Positions 40,420-48,389 of a stretch of 64,000 bases of DNA are shown here, piece by piece; position 1 is the stretch's first letter; each line of letters begins with the position of its first letter. Below the pieces are notes generated by a model, which saw nothing but the letters and a program-made list of their open reading frames with translations, was not told the DNA's origin and did not search any database. The DNA is from DASRYH01 sp035687245 (GTDB taxonomy: Bacteria; Actinomycetota; Coriobacteriia; Anaerosomatales; PHET01): positions 186,001 to 250,000 of the forward strand of contig DASRYH010000008.1 of assembly GCA_035687245.1 (NCBI GenBank), given 5' to 3'. The position numbers and the translations under genes were made by a program.

Positions 40420-41714
40420 TCTGGAACCCCGAGTACGAGTGTATGGATCGAGACGCCCTGCGCGAGCTGCAGCTCCGGCGGCTCCAGATGACCGTCTCGT
40501 GGACCTACGAGCGCGTGTCGCACTACCGCGATCAGATGGATGCCGCAGGAGTGAAGCCGCGTGACATCCGCACCCTCGATGACGTGCGCAAACTCCCGTA
40601 CACCGATAAGACCGCCTTGCGCGACACCTACCCCTTCGGCATGTTCGCGCTGCCGCTGGACGAGGTCGTGCGAGTGCACAGTTCGAGCGGTACCACCGGC
40701 AAGCCTATCGTGGTGGGCTACTCGCGCGGCGACATCAACACGTGGACGGACTTGACCGCACGGGTTGCGAGCGCGGCGGGCGTCAACCGCCACGACCTTG
40801 TGGATATGGCCTTCCTCTACGGCATGTTCACCGGCGGCTGGGGCATGCACTACGGCATCGAGCGCATTGGGGCGACGATCATCCCGGCTGGGTCGGGACA
40901 GACTGAGCGCCACCTCATGATGATGAAGGACTTCGGCACGACGGTGCTTGTTGGTACCCCGAGTTACGCGCTCTACCTCGCCGAACAGGCCGAAGCTGCC
41001 GGAATCAACTTCGCCGACCTCTCGCTGCGTCTGGGTCTATTCGGCGGGGAGCCTTGCTCCGACAAGATGAAGGAAGAGATCGAGCAGCGCCTTCAGATCC
41101 GGGCAACCGACAACTATGGCCTGTCGGAGGTCATGGGACCGGGCGTGGCCGGCGAATGCGAGTGCGGCTGCGGACTCCATGTTGCCGAAGACCACTTCCT
41201 TCTCGAGCTCATCGACCCGGAGTCCGGCGAGCCGGTCGGCTCGGGTGAGCAGGGCGAACTCGTAATCACGACGCTCACCAAAGAGGCCTTCCCGGTGCTT
41301 CGCTATCGCACGCACGACCTCACGACTCTCGACGAGGCGCGATGCGAGTGCGGGCGCACCCTTGCCCGTATGCGAAAGGTGCGCGCCCGTACCGACGATA
41401 TGCTCATCATTCGGGGCGTGAACGTCTTCCCGAGCCAGATCGAGGATGTGCTCTTCCAAATCGAGGGGATTCGCCCGCACTACCTGATCGTCGTAGACCG
41501 CAAGCACAACCTCGACGATCTCGAGGTTCGCATCGAAGTCGAGCCTGCGGTCTTTTCCGATATCATGGCCGATATGGTGGCGTTTCAGCGCAACGTGGCC
41601 GACAAGTTGCAGTCAGTTCTCGGGCTCAGGGCTAAGATCAAGCTGGTCGAACCCGGTGCCATCGAGCGTAGTGCGGGTAAGAGCAAACGAGTGCTCGACC
41701 TGCGTGACGCGTAA
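40416..41714 (+). CDS. paaK: Phenylacetate-CoA ligase (second copy)
   Basis: A 432-residue AMP-forming aryl-acid CoA ligase paralogous to that at 17791-19095. It has the P-loop HSSSGTTGKP (about 87), YGLSEVMGPG (about 231), and cysteines in GECECGCGLH and RCECGRT. ATG 40416 overlaps livF (ATGA), so it is translated with the transporter: strong evidence that the transported amino acid feeds a pathway through aryl-acetate and aryl-acetyl-CoA. In such operons with iorAB the ligase may re-activate free aryl acids. Confidence 0.9.
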   Translation: MIWNPEYECMDRDALRELQLRRLQMTVSWTYERVSHYRDQMDAAGVKPRDIRTLDDVRKLPYTDKTALRDTYPFGMFALPLDEVVRVHSSSGTTGKPIVVGYSRGDINTWTDLTARVASAAGVNRHDLVDMAFLYGMFTGGWGMHYGIERIGATIIPAGSGQTERHLMMMKDFGTTVLVGTPSYALYLAEQAEAAGINFADLSLRLGLFGGEPCSDKMKEEIEQRLQIRATDNYGLSEVMGPGVAGECECGCGLHVAEDHFLLELIDPESGEPVGSGEQGELVITTLTKEAFPVLRYRTHDLTTLDEARCECGRTLARMRKVRARTDDMLIIRGVNVFPSQIEDVLFQIEGIRPHYLIVVDRKHNLDDLEVRIEVEPAVFSDIMADMVAFQRNVADKLQSVLGLRAKIKLVEPGAIERSAGKSKRVLDLRDA

Positions 41715-41756
41715 GAAGTCGCTTCCGGCGGTTCGCAATCGAACGAAGGGACGTCC

Positions 41757-42299
41757 GTGGCCATCTGGGCCTGGATAGTTGTCGGTGTGGGCGCGGTCCT
41801 GATAGTGGTCGCCGCTGTGGTGGTCTCGGTCATCGCGTGGCGTACCTACAGGCGTCGCATGTTGCTGCGCCTGCTGGTACGAGCGGAGGCGGTCCAGGCC
41901 GCCGGCAGCGCCCTGCGCGACACCGTGCTGCGGCTCGCCGACGGGCCTATTGAGGAGCTGCAGGTCTTCATCGACGACCCGGATTCGGTCGAGCGTCGCG
42001 CCATGGCTGAGGTGCGGTCCCGCGCGGGCATGCTCTACGACGAACTAGATCGCATGGCGTTGCCTAAGTCACTCATTCCGGTCGCCGAGGCCTTGGCCGA
42101 CGCCGCGTATGCCACCTATGAGCAGGCCGGATGCGTCGCCGATGCCGATAGCAGCAACGATGCGCTCGACCATCTGGCGGGCATCAAGCTGGAGAAGGTG
42201 CGTACCTACTCCCTGAAGGCGCGCACGCTCGTTGCCGGTGCCTGTGACGTGTGCGGACTCGACGACACTGCCGTCTACGGCGGAGGGTTGTACTTGTGA
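41757..42299 (+). CDS. Unknown single-pass membrane protein with CxxC tail
   Basis: A 180-residue protein with one N-terminal membrane helix (about 5-27) followed by RTYRRR and a helical cytosolic domain. The C terminus has CDVCGLDDT (about 163), a possible redox or metal CxxC. I do not recognise a family. GTG 41757 has GAAGGGA upstream. Its stop overlaps the SH3 gene (GTGA), and the third unknown gene follows 6 bases after that one, so the three form an operon. Confidence 0.6.
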   Translation: MAIWAWIVVGVGAVLIVVAAVVVSVIAWRTYRRRMLLRLLVRAEAVQAAGSALRDTVLRLADGPIEELQVFIDDPDSVERRAMAEVRSRAGMLYDELDRMALPKSLIPVAEALADAAYATYEQAGCVADADSSNDALDHLAGIKLEKVRTYSLKARTLVAGACDVCGLDDTAVYGGGLYL

Positions 42300-42760
42300 C
42301 GATGTCGCTCGACAAGCTGATTAAGGGCGTTGCTGGCGCAATCGTTCTCGTGTTCCTGTTCCTCGTGATGTCGAACTGGTGGGGCGACTTCAAGACAGCT
42401 TCTGAGGCTGCCAAGGCTGCAGGTACCGAGACAAGCTCAACGGCGACTCCCGCCGCCGCTCCGCAGGGGGAGGGGAGCAAGCCCGCTGCCAGCACAGATG
42501 CCAGCGCAGGTGCTTCGGCAGGCGACTCCACGCCCTCAGACACCGCCGCGCAGGCCAGTAAGGGCACTGTGGTTGTGATGATCGAGGGCCTGAACTTCCG
42601 GGAGAAGGCCGATAGAGGGTCGAAGGCCATTCGCGCGCTGTCGAAGGGCGAGAAGGTGGAGCTGCTCGACACCATCGACTCTTGGTACCAGGTGAAAGAC
42701 AAGAACGGGGACATCGGGTGGATTTCCTCGAATCGGGCGTACGCGAAGGTGGAGAAGTAG
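42296..42760 (+). CDS. Membrane-anchored SH3-domain protein
   Basis: A 154-residue protein with one N-terminal membrane helix (about 8-27, GVAGAIVLVFLFLVMSNWW in part), a Ser/Thr/Ala-rich linker (about 35-85), and an extracytoplasmic bacterial SH3 domain (about 90-150, with GLNFREKAD and WYQVKDKNGDIGWISS). Bacterial SH3 domains commonly bind cell-wall peptides. GTG 42296 overlaps the preceding stop with GGAGGG about 8 bases upstream. Confidence 0.75.
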   Translation: MTMSLDKLIKGVAGAIVLVFLFLVMSNWWGDFKTASEAAKAAGTETSSTATPAAAPQGEGSKPAASTDASAGASAGDSTPSDTAAQASKGTVVVMIEGLNFREKADRGSKAIRALSKGEKVELLDTIDSWYQVKDKNGDIGWISSNRAYAKVEK

Positions 42761-42765
42761 TCCAG

Positions 42766-43113
42766 ATGCGCATAATCGGCGCTGCCGACGAGTTCTGGCG
42801 GCTCAGGGTGACTCGGGTGGACGTTGCAGACGGCCTCGACTTCGAATGGCACCCGGACATCCTTTACCGGCGGCCCAGTGTCGGGCAGATCGATGAAGTA
42901 GAGACGTGGTACGTCGAGGCGGTCAAGCTTGATGACGTAGAGACGGTTGTGCGCGTTGCCGGTTTTGCGGAGCGCGATGACGCGGACAAGTTCGTCCAGC
43001 GGGCGACAGATGACCTCGCGGAGATGACGAAGAGTCAGTTCGAGGATGCGTACCTGTCTGGTGATGTCGCAGATGCAGACGATTCCGAGGATGGTTCGTC
43101 CGAGGCGCTCTAG
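42766..43113 (+). CDS. Conserved-looking hypothetical protein
   Basis: A 115-residue acidic soluble protein with no domain that I recognise. The N-terminal half is beta-rich (FWRLRVTRVDVADGLDFEW in part) and the C-terminal 20 residues are Asp/Glu/Ser-rich and probably disordered. ATG 42766 has GGTGGAG upstream and follows the SH3 gene by 5 bases. It closes a three-gene unknown operon after paaK. Confidence 0.55.
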   Translation: MRIIGAADEFWRLRVTRVDVADGLDFEWHPDILYRRPSVGQIDEVETWYVEAVKLDDVETVVRVAGFAERDDADKFVQRATDDLAEMTKSQFEDAYLSGDVADADDSEDGSSEAL

Positions 43114-43420
43114 GCCCAGCCGCGTGTCGGAGAGGCGCCTTCACCGTTGGCGAGAGCCGCGCGCAGGAGGGCGGTCAGCGGGAATCCCCATCGATGCACG
43201 TAAGGGGACGAAGCTTTAAACAGAGATGCGACATAAGATACGTTATCAGACATACGGGCATACTGTCGGAGAGAGGCTGTGAGAGCGCTTCTAACGTGTG
43301 CGACGTGCGCAAACACCCGTGACCACTCCTGCGCTAGAGCTGAAGCGGCCCCGGACCGCGCGTGCGCACAGCCCGGGGCCGTCAATGATGCAACGCCGCT
43401 TGCGCGACGATCGCAACTAC
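43114..43420. other. 307-base gap between convergent genes
   Basis: No convincing gene. It contains an AT-rich island with the near-palindrome GATACGTTATC (43237-43247), which is unusual in this GC-rich window. A hairpin CGGCCCCGG (43346-43354) / CCGGGGCCG (43373-43381) lies 40 bases downstream of the uraA stop on the minus strand and probably terminates that gene. Confidence 0.5.
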
Positions 43421-44749
43421 CTAGGCGTCGGCCTTAGCGGCCTCTGCTTGTGCCTCAGCGACGAATGACGGTGCATCTACCGCCAGTCCTTCGCTCTCCT
43501 TCGGCAGGATCAGGTTCAAGATGATGCCCACGACGGTTGCCAAGGCCATGCCCGGAATCGTGTACCGTCCGACCGGAATGGCGAAGCCACCGGTCTCCAT
43601 GCCGATACCAATGACCAGAACGACGCTAGCGAGAATCAGGTTGCGGCTATGGCTGAAGTCGATGCCGCTGTCCACGAGCAGGCGCAGGCCGGAGCTCGCA
43701 ATCAGGCCGAACAGAAGCAGCGAAATGCCGCCCATGACCGGCGTCGGAATCGAGTTGATCACGGCGCTGAACTTCGGAATGAAGCCGCCGATGATGAATG
43801 CGAAGGCGCCGGCGAACCAGAAGATCTGGGTCGCGTAGACCTTCGTAACCGCCATGACGCCGATGTTCTCGGCATAGGTGGTCGACGGCGTGCCGCCCAT
43901 CGCTCCAGAGATCGCGGTGGCGAGTCCGTCACCGAACAGCGACTCAGGCAGCATGTCAGTGAAGTCCTTGCCCACGATCTCATTGATCACGAGCAGGTGG
44001 CCGATGTGCTCGACGACAACGACGATGGCGACCGGTGCGATGATCAGGATCGGGCCCAGCTCGAACGTCGGGAAGACGAGCTTAGGCAGACCGAACCACG
44101 CGGCATCCATGACCGGCTTGAAGTCCACCAGGCCGAACGGAATCGCGGCCAGATAGCCCACGATGATGCCCATGAGGACCGGAATCGTCTTGAGGAAGCC
44201 CTTGAAGTACGACGAGAAGACGATCGCCGCGCCGAGCGTGATGCCCGCGATGGCAACCCTCTTGAGCTCGAGTCCCTGTGTCGGGTCCGCAAACGGGTAC
44301 AACGACATCTTCACCGCGACCGCCGAAAGCCCAAGACCAATGACGATGACAACGGCGCCAACGAGCGCCGGCGGGAGAATCTTGTTGAGCCAGGCGGTGC
44401 CGACTGCCTTGATGATCGCCGCGACGATCATGTAGACGACACCGGCGGCGACGAGACCACCCAAGGCAGCCGGGATGTTCTCAGGCTTGCCTCCGATGAC
44501 CGCGATAAGCGGCGCGATGAACGCGAAGCTCGAACCAAGGTAGCTCGGGATCTTGTTGCGCACACAAATCAGGTACAGGATCGTGCCGATACCGGAGGTC
44601 ATCAGACCGATTCCGGGATCGAGGCCGGTGAGAATCGGTACGAGAACAGTCGCGCCGAACATGGCCATGAGGTGCTGTAGCGCGAGCGGAATCGCGCGTG
44701 TCAGCGGCAGTACATCGTCGGTCTGAATGACGCCTTGGTTGTCAGCCAC
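43421..44749 (-). CDS. uraA: Uracil-xanthine permease (UraA/NCS2)
   Basis: A 442-residue NCS2 nucleobase transporter with about 14 membrane segments. QHLMAMFGATVLVPILTG near the N terminus and the GGTPSTTYAENIGVMAVT run (about 290-307) are UraA-like, favouring uracil:H+ symport; xanthine is possible. GTG 44749 is preferred to GTG 44755 because it leaves 7 bases after GGAG. It follows the purine permease gene on the same strand, with an intervening hairpin. Confidence 0.9.
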   Translation of the reverse strand: MADNQGVIQTDDVLPLTRAIPLALQHLMAMFGATVLVPILTGLDPGIGLMTSGIGTILYLICVRNKIPSYLGSSFAFIAPLIAVIGGKPENIPAALGGLVAAGVVYMIVAAIIKAVGTAWLNKILPPALVGAVVIVIGLGLSAVAVKMSLYPFADPTQGLELKRVAIAGITLGAAIVFSSYFKGFLKTIPVLMGIIVGYLAAIPFGLVDFKPVMDAAWFGLPKLVFPTFELGPILIIAPVAIVVVVEHIGHLLVINEIVGKDFTDMLPESLFGDGLATAISGAMGGTPSTTYAENIGVMAVTKVYATQIFWFAGAFAFIIGGFIPKFSAVINSIPTPVMGGISLLLFGLIASSGLRLLVDSGIDFSHSRNLILASVVLVIGIGMETGGFAIPVGRYTIPGMALATVVGIILNLILPKESEGLAVDAPSFVAEAQAEAAKADA

Positions 44750-44773
44750 TACCACTCTCCTTTCCTAGAGGAA

Positions 44774-44793
44774 GGGCCCGGTTGCCCGGGCCC
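44774..44793 (-). terminator. Hairpin between the two permease genes
   Basis: GGGCCCGG (44774-44781) / CCGGGCCC (44786-44793), 8 bp with a 4-base loop; on the minus strand it is followed by TTCCTCT. It may terminate or attenuate transcription from the upstream purine permease into uraA. Confidence 0.6.
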
Positions 44794-44809
44794 TGTGATT
44801 TTGCGGGGT

Positions 44810-46237
44810 TTAGCCTGCGATGAGGGCGTTGATCGGGCCCTGGAGGAACATCACCAGGAACGCGAGCGACGCGACCCACATGAGGGCGTGGACCTCGCCG
44901 GCCTTGCCCTTGAAGATCTTGAGCAGCACGTAGCTGATGAAGCCAAAGCCGATGCCGTAGCTGATGTTGTAGGTCAGCGGGATACCAACGATGGTCAAGA
45001 AGGCCGGGAAGGCGTTCTCCAGGTCGTCCCAGGAGATCTCCTTGACCAGACGCATCATCAGGTAGCCGACCACGATCAGTGCACCAGCAGTGATCGGGTA
45101 GACGTAGAAGTCCGGGTTGACCTTGGCGATGTCGAAGCCCGAGCCCACATAGGAGCTGTAGTGCTCAGCGGCGCCGGTGTTGAAGCCGCCACCCACCATG
45201 GCGACGAGCGGCGAGAAGAACGCCGCGAGTGCGAAGAAGACGCCGGTGACGATGGCGGTAAGACCAGTGCGTCCACCCTCGGCGACACCAGCGGCGGACT
45301 CGATGTAAGTCGTGATCGAACTGGCGCCGAACAGGCCACCGACGCTTGCGGCGACGGAGTCGACTGCGAGGATGTTGCGGATGCCCGGAACCTCGCCGTC
45401 CTTGCCCACGAAGCCAGCCTGCTCGCCGACGGAGATGACGGTGCCCATGGTGTCAAAGAAGTCAGAGAGCATGACCGCGAAGACCGCGAACAGCAGGGCC
45501 GGCGTGAACATCTGCGCGATAGCCAAACCGCCCTTGACCTGCTGGAACGGTGCAAAGAAGGTCGAGAAGTCCGGTGCGGCGACGACCGCGGTCGGCAGGC
45601 TCGTGACCTTGAAGAGCAGCGCGGCTGCTGTGGCCACGAGGATGCCCCAGAGGATGTCGCCCTTCACCTTCAGTGCCATGAAGATGAGGATCGAGACCAA
45701 ACCGATAACCGTGACCCAGACGTAGGGCTGGGAGAAGCTGCCCAGGGTGACCATCGTGTTGGGGTCCGGCTTGATGAAGCCGCCCTCGAACAGGCCGATG
45801 GTGGTGATGAACAGGCCGATGCCTACGCCGATGGCGCGCTTGAGCTCCATCGGGATGGCGTTCATGATCGCCTCGCGAAGACCGGTCATGACCAGCACGA
45901 GGATGATGAGACCCTCGACGAAGATGACCGACATGCCGACCTGCCACGGCACGTTCGCCTGCTGGAAGCCGATTATCGAGAAGGTCACAACGGCGTTCAG
46001 GCCCATGCCCGATGCCAGTGCGAACGGCCTGTTGCTGATAAGGCCCATCGAGATACACATCAGAGCAGCACCGAGCGCGGTTGCCGTTGCGGCGCCAGCG
46101 AACGGCACGCCCGCAGCAGAAAGAATGCCCGGATTGACGAAGACGATGTATGCCATCGTCAAGAACGTGGTGAAGCCGGCCAGGATCTCAGTCTTGAGAT
46201 CCGTTCCGCGCTCCGAGAACTTGAAGAACCCCTCCAT
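44810..46237 (-). CDS. Guanine/hypoxanthine permease (AzgA/PbuG type)
   Basis: A 475-residue NCS2 permease of the AzgA subgroup (short N terminus MEGFFKFSERGTDLKTE, then AGFTTFLTMAYIVFVNP). It imports hypoxanthine/guanine or adenine, feeding hpt and apt at 29266-30410. ATG 46237 has AGAGGTGA 6 bases upstream. No purine-riboswitch core is visible in the 120 bases before it. Confidence 0.9.
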   Translation of the reverse strand: MEGFFKFSERGTDLKTEILAGFTTFLTMAYIVFVNPGILSAAGVPFAGAATATALGAALMCISMGLISNRPFALASGMGLNAVVTFSIIGFQQANVPWQVGMSVIFVEGLIILVLVMTGLREAIMNAIPMELKRAIGVGIGLFITTIGLFEGGFIKPDPNTMVTLGSFSQPYVWVTVIGLVSILIFMALKVKGDILWGILVATAAALLFKVTSLPTAVVAAPDFSTFFAPFQQVKGGLAIAQMFTPALLFAVFAVMLSDFFDTMGTVISVGEQAGFVGKDGEVPGIRNILAVDSVAASVGGLFGASSITTYIESAAGVAEGGRTGLTAIVTGVFFALAAFFSPLVAMVGGGFNTGAAEHYSSYVGSGFDIAKVNPDFYVYPITAGALIVVGYLMMRLVKEISWDDLENAFPAFLTIVGIPLTYNISYGIGFGFISYVLLKIFKGKAGEVHALMWVASLAFLVMFLQGPINALIAG

Positions 46238-46366
46238 GCATTTCACCTCTTTACTAGGGAAACAGCGTCCTTGTAAGGCATCAGTCGCGTGTTGGCAGCA
46301 CGCCTAGCCCGACACCCCCTTCACACCCCTCGCGTCCCCAGACCTTGCGTCCACAAGTTCCATCCC

Positions 46367-46810
46367 TCAGCGCTCCACAAAGAGAGAGCCTAGATAGCGC
46401 GGACGTGCCGAAGCGCCTTCGGCGAGCACAGCAACGACATCTGCGGCCATTGGCGGACGCAAGTCGAGTGTGAGTAGCTCATCGGGAGTAACGAGGTCGA
46501 CTGCAACAACGCGGTCGTCCTCGGGAGTAGACGTGATCTCACCGCCAGTGATCCTCGCGGACATGACGACGTTCACAACGTGACGGCTGCCGTTGGGATC
46601 GATGGTGTCGGAGACGATGAGCGGTTCGCCGACGGTGGCGACAAGCCCGGTCTCTTCACGAACCTCTCGTACAAGTGCGTCGCCGACGGTCTCGCGGTAG
46701 TCGACGCCGCCACCGGGAAGCAGGTGATACTCGGTGGTGCCGGCGCGATGTCGGACGACCACTATGCGGCCGTCGATCGTCATGAGGGCTGCTACGCGAA
46801 TGCGGGGCAT
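46367..46810 (-). CDS. Nudix hydrolase
   Basis: A 147-residue Nudix enzyme. The box GGGVDYRETVGDALVREVREETGLV fits G-x5-E-x7-REUXEExGU (about 41-63). Family members hydrolyse nucleoside diphosphate-X compounds; substrate unknown. ATG 46810 lies one base after the dut stop (46812), so it is coupled to dut. With dUTPase and NrdR it points to nucleotide pool control. Confidence 0.87.
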   Translation of the reverse strand: MPRIRVAALMTIDGRIVVVRHRAGTTEYHLLPGGGVDYRETVGDALVREVREETGLVATVGEPLIVSDTIDPNGSRHVVNVVMSARITGGEITSTPEDDRVVAVDLVTPDELLTLDLRPPMAADVVAVLAEGASARPRYLGSLFVER

Positions 46811-46811
46811 C

Positions 46812-47243
46812 TCAGAGACCCGTGCTGCCAAAGCCGCCCTCCCCCCGCACCGTAGAATCGAGCCCATCAACTTCGATGACTTCGCAACGTTCCACACGCT
46901 GAATGACCAGCTGCGCGACCTTGTCGCACTTCCTGATCTCTATTGGTGTGGAGGAGTCGAGATTGATGGCGATAAGCATGATCTCGCCGCGGTAGTGGCT
47001 GTCGATCAGGCCGGGAGTGTTCACGAAAGAGAGGCCGTGACGCAGGGCGAGACCGCTCCTGGGCTGCACGAAGCCTGCATAGCCTTCCGGAATGGCCACA
47101 GCGATGCCGGTGCGCACAAGGAGGCGATGTCCCGCCGCAATGGTTGCATCCTCGGCAGCGAAGAGGTCAAGACCGGCGTCGCCGTCGTGTGCGTAGCGCG
47201 GGATGGGCAGATCGGAGTCGAGTCGAGACACACGCAGCTGCAC
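46812..47243 (-). CDS. dut: dUTP diphosphatase
   Basis: A 143-residue trimeric dUTPase that converts dUTP to dUMP. Motifs include DAGLDLFA (1), PRSGLA (2), GLIDSHYRGEI (3) and the C-terminal RGEGGFGSTG (5). GTG 47243 starts 4 bases after the nrdR stop. Order nrdR-dut-nudix on one message. Confidence 0.95.
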   Translation of the reverse strand: MQLRVSRLDSDLPIPRYAHDGDAGLDLFAAEDATIAAGHRLLVRTGIAVAIPEGYAGFVQPRSGLALRHGLSFVNTPGLIDSHYRGEIMLIAINLDSSTPIEIRKCDKVAQLVIQRVERCEVIEVDGLDSTVRGEGGFGSTGL

Positions 47244-47247
47244 GGCG

Positions 47248-47694
47248 CTAGCTCAACCCCTTGAGCTCAGATGTGAACTCGTCGAGGTCCTGGAACTGCT
47301 TGTAGACCGATGCGAAGCGCACGTAGGCGACCTTGTCGAGGTCACGAAGGCGCAGCAACACCATGTCCCCCAGCCGAGTGGAGTCGACTTCGTAGCGGAA
47401 CTCGTTGTGGAGTTCGCTCTCGATGTCATCGATCAAAGCTTCGAGGCGCTCGATGCCGACGTCGCGCTTGGCGGTGGCAACGAGAAGCCCCCGGAGGAGC
47501 TTGCCGCGATCGAAAGGTTCTGGGGTGCCGCCGCGCTTCACGACCATAAGAGGCATCTCTTCGCGACGCTCGTAGGTGGTGAATCTCTCGGCGCAGTTCA
47601 GACACTCGCGTCGACGTCTAATGGCGTCTTGAGACTCCGAGGTGCGGGAGTCGACGACCTTGGTTTCGTCGTGACCGCAGAACGGACAGCGCAT
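47248..47694 (-). CDS. nrdR: Transcriptional repressor NrdR
   Basis: A 148-residue NrdR: N-terminal zinc ribbon (CPFCG...CLNC) and ATP-cone (about 48-138). It represses ribonucleotide reductase genes according to ATP/dATP. ATG 47694 is chosen since the zinc ribbon begins there and GGGGAGAGG lies just upstream; the longer frame from 47736 runs through the operator. Two NrdR-type boxes lie immediately before it, suggesting autoregulation. Confidence 0.95.
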   Translation of the reverse strand: MRCPFCGHDETKVVDSRTSESQDAIRRRRECLNCAERFTTYERREEMPLMVVKRGGTPEPFDRGKLLRGLLVATAKRDVGIERLEALIDDIESELHNEFRYEVDSTRLGDMVLLRLRDLDKVAYVRFASVYKQFQDLDEFTSELKGLS

Positions 47695-47702
47695 GGCCCT
47701 CT

Positions 47703-47750
47703 CCCCTATATCTTGGCTTGCCATGAAAGGTAGCACACAAGATATGGGGC
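47703..47750. promoter_or_regulatory. Pair of NrdR-type boxes before nrdR
   Basis: CCCCTATATCTTGGCT (47703-47718) and ACACAAGATATGGGGC (47735-47750) are inverted relatives sharing CAAGATAT, about 32 bases centre to centre. Paired NrdR boxes spaced three helical turns apart are the known arrangement, and the AAGATAT core resembles the known consensus. Confidence 0.65.
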
Positions 47751-47835
47751 ATCAACAAGTGCAGGGAACCATGTTCTTCCAGTTGAGGCTGCGAGATGCG
47801 CGTGTCTCGCGAACCCTCAGGACGCACGTGAGGGG

Positions 47836-48177
47836 TTACCGCATGGCAACAGCATCTTGGAAGGTTTCAGAGGCCGGAACCCTCACCACCATGCCGGCAG
47901 CCAGCGTGGCGCCGGAAAGCCCATTGAGCTTCTGAATCTCGGCGACCTTCTCAGCCGTAGACAGGCCGGGGAGTTCGACATCCTGCGCGATCTCCCAGAG
48001 CGTCTGGCCCTCGACGATACGAATCGCGCTTGTGCGGCGCATCTCAACGTGCCGCGTGAGTCCGGTGGAAGACGCGGCCGCGAACAGCGCAACGAGCAGG
48101 CCTACGACGATGATGATGTCGCGGGCGGTCAGCCCCTGGGCTGTGGCAACGCGAGCTCTGTGGGTTCGGTTAGTCAT
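47836..48177 (-). CDS. LysM-domain membrane protein divergent from lexA (YneA-like)
   Basis: A 113-residue protein with one membrane helix (about 21-38) and an external LysM domain (about 53-100). Position and architecture match YneA, the SOS cell-division inhibitor that is divergent from lexA in Bacillus (established there). ATG 48177 follows GGAGGG. LexA boxes lie between it and lexA, so DNA-damage induction is likely. A hairpin AACCCTCA (47812-47819) / TGAGGGGTT (47829-47837) overlaps the stop. Confidence 0.78.
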   Translation of the reverse strand: MTNRTHRARVATAQGLTARDIIIVVGLLVALFAAASSTGLTRHVEMRRTSAIRIVEGQTLWEIAQDVELPGLSTAEKVAEIQKLNGLSGATLAAGMVVRVPASETFQDAVAMR

Positions 48178-48259
48178 CGGAAGAGCCCTCCTTCATGAGG
48201 TCCGGCTGTCGTGGACCACCCTACGCAAGGGGTCTGACATCGATTGGCGTCTCAGAAAA

Positions 48260-48273
48260 CGAACAGGTGTTCG
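48260..48273. promoter_or_regulatory. LexA box 1
   Basis: CGAACAGGTGTTCG, a full match to the Gram-positive SOS box CGAAC-N4-GTTCG, between the divergent yneA-like gene and lexA. Confidence 0.92.
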
Positions 48274-48287
48274 TATCCGTAGAATAG

Positions 48288-48301
48288 CAAACATCTGTTC
48301 G
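48288..48301. promoter_or_regulatory. LexA box 2
   Basis: CAAACATCTGTTCG, one half-site perfect and one with a single change; 28 bases from box 1. Confidence 0.8.
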
Positions 48302-48317
48302 ATTGCAAGGGCAGAAT

Positions 48318-48331
48318 CGAACGCGTGTTTG
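48318..48331. promoter_or_regulatory. LexA box 3
   Basis: CGAACGCGTGTTTG, one mismatch to the consensus; 30 bases from box 2 and 59 bases before the lexA start. Confidence 0.8.
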
Positions 48332-48389
48332 CATGCCGGTAAAGTTACGGCTAGACTCGGGTCAGATAGCCGTCGATGGAGGGGACCCA

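Noticed and set aside
44735..46276. 513-codon open frame on the plus strand
   Set aside because: It is antisense to two clear permease genes and has extreme Asp/Glu/Arg composition; a shadow of codon bias.
46238..46366. Purine riboswitch before the purine permease
   Set aside because: No three-way-junction core with the conserved loop sequences can be seen.
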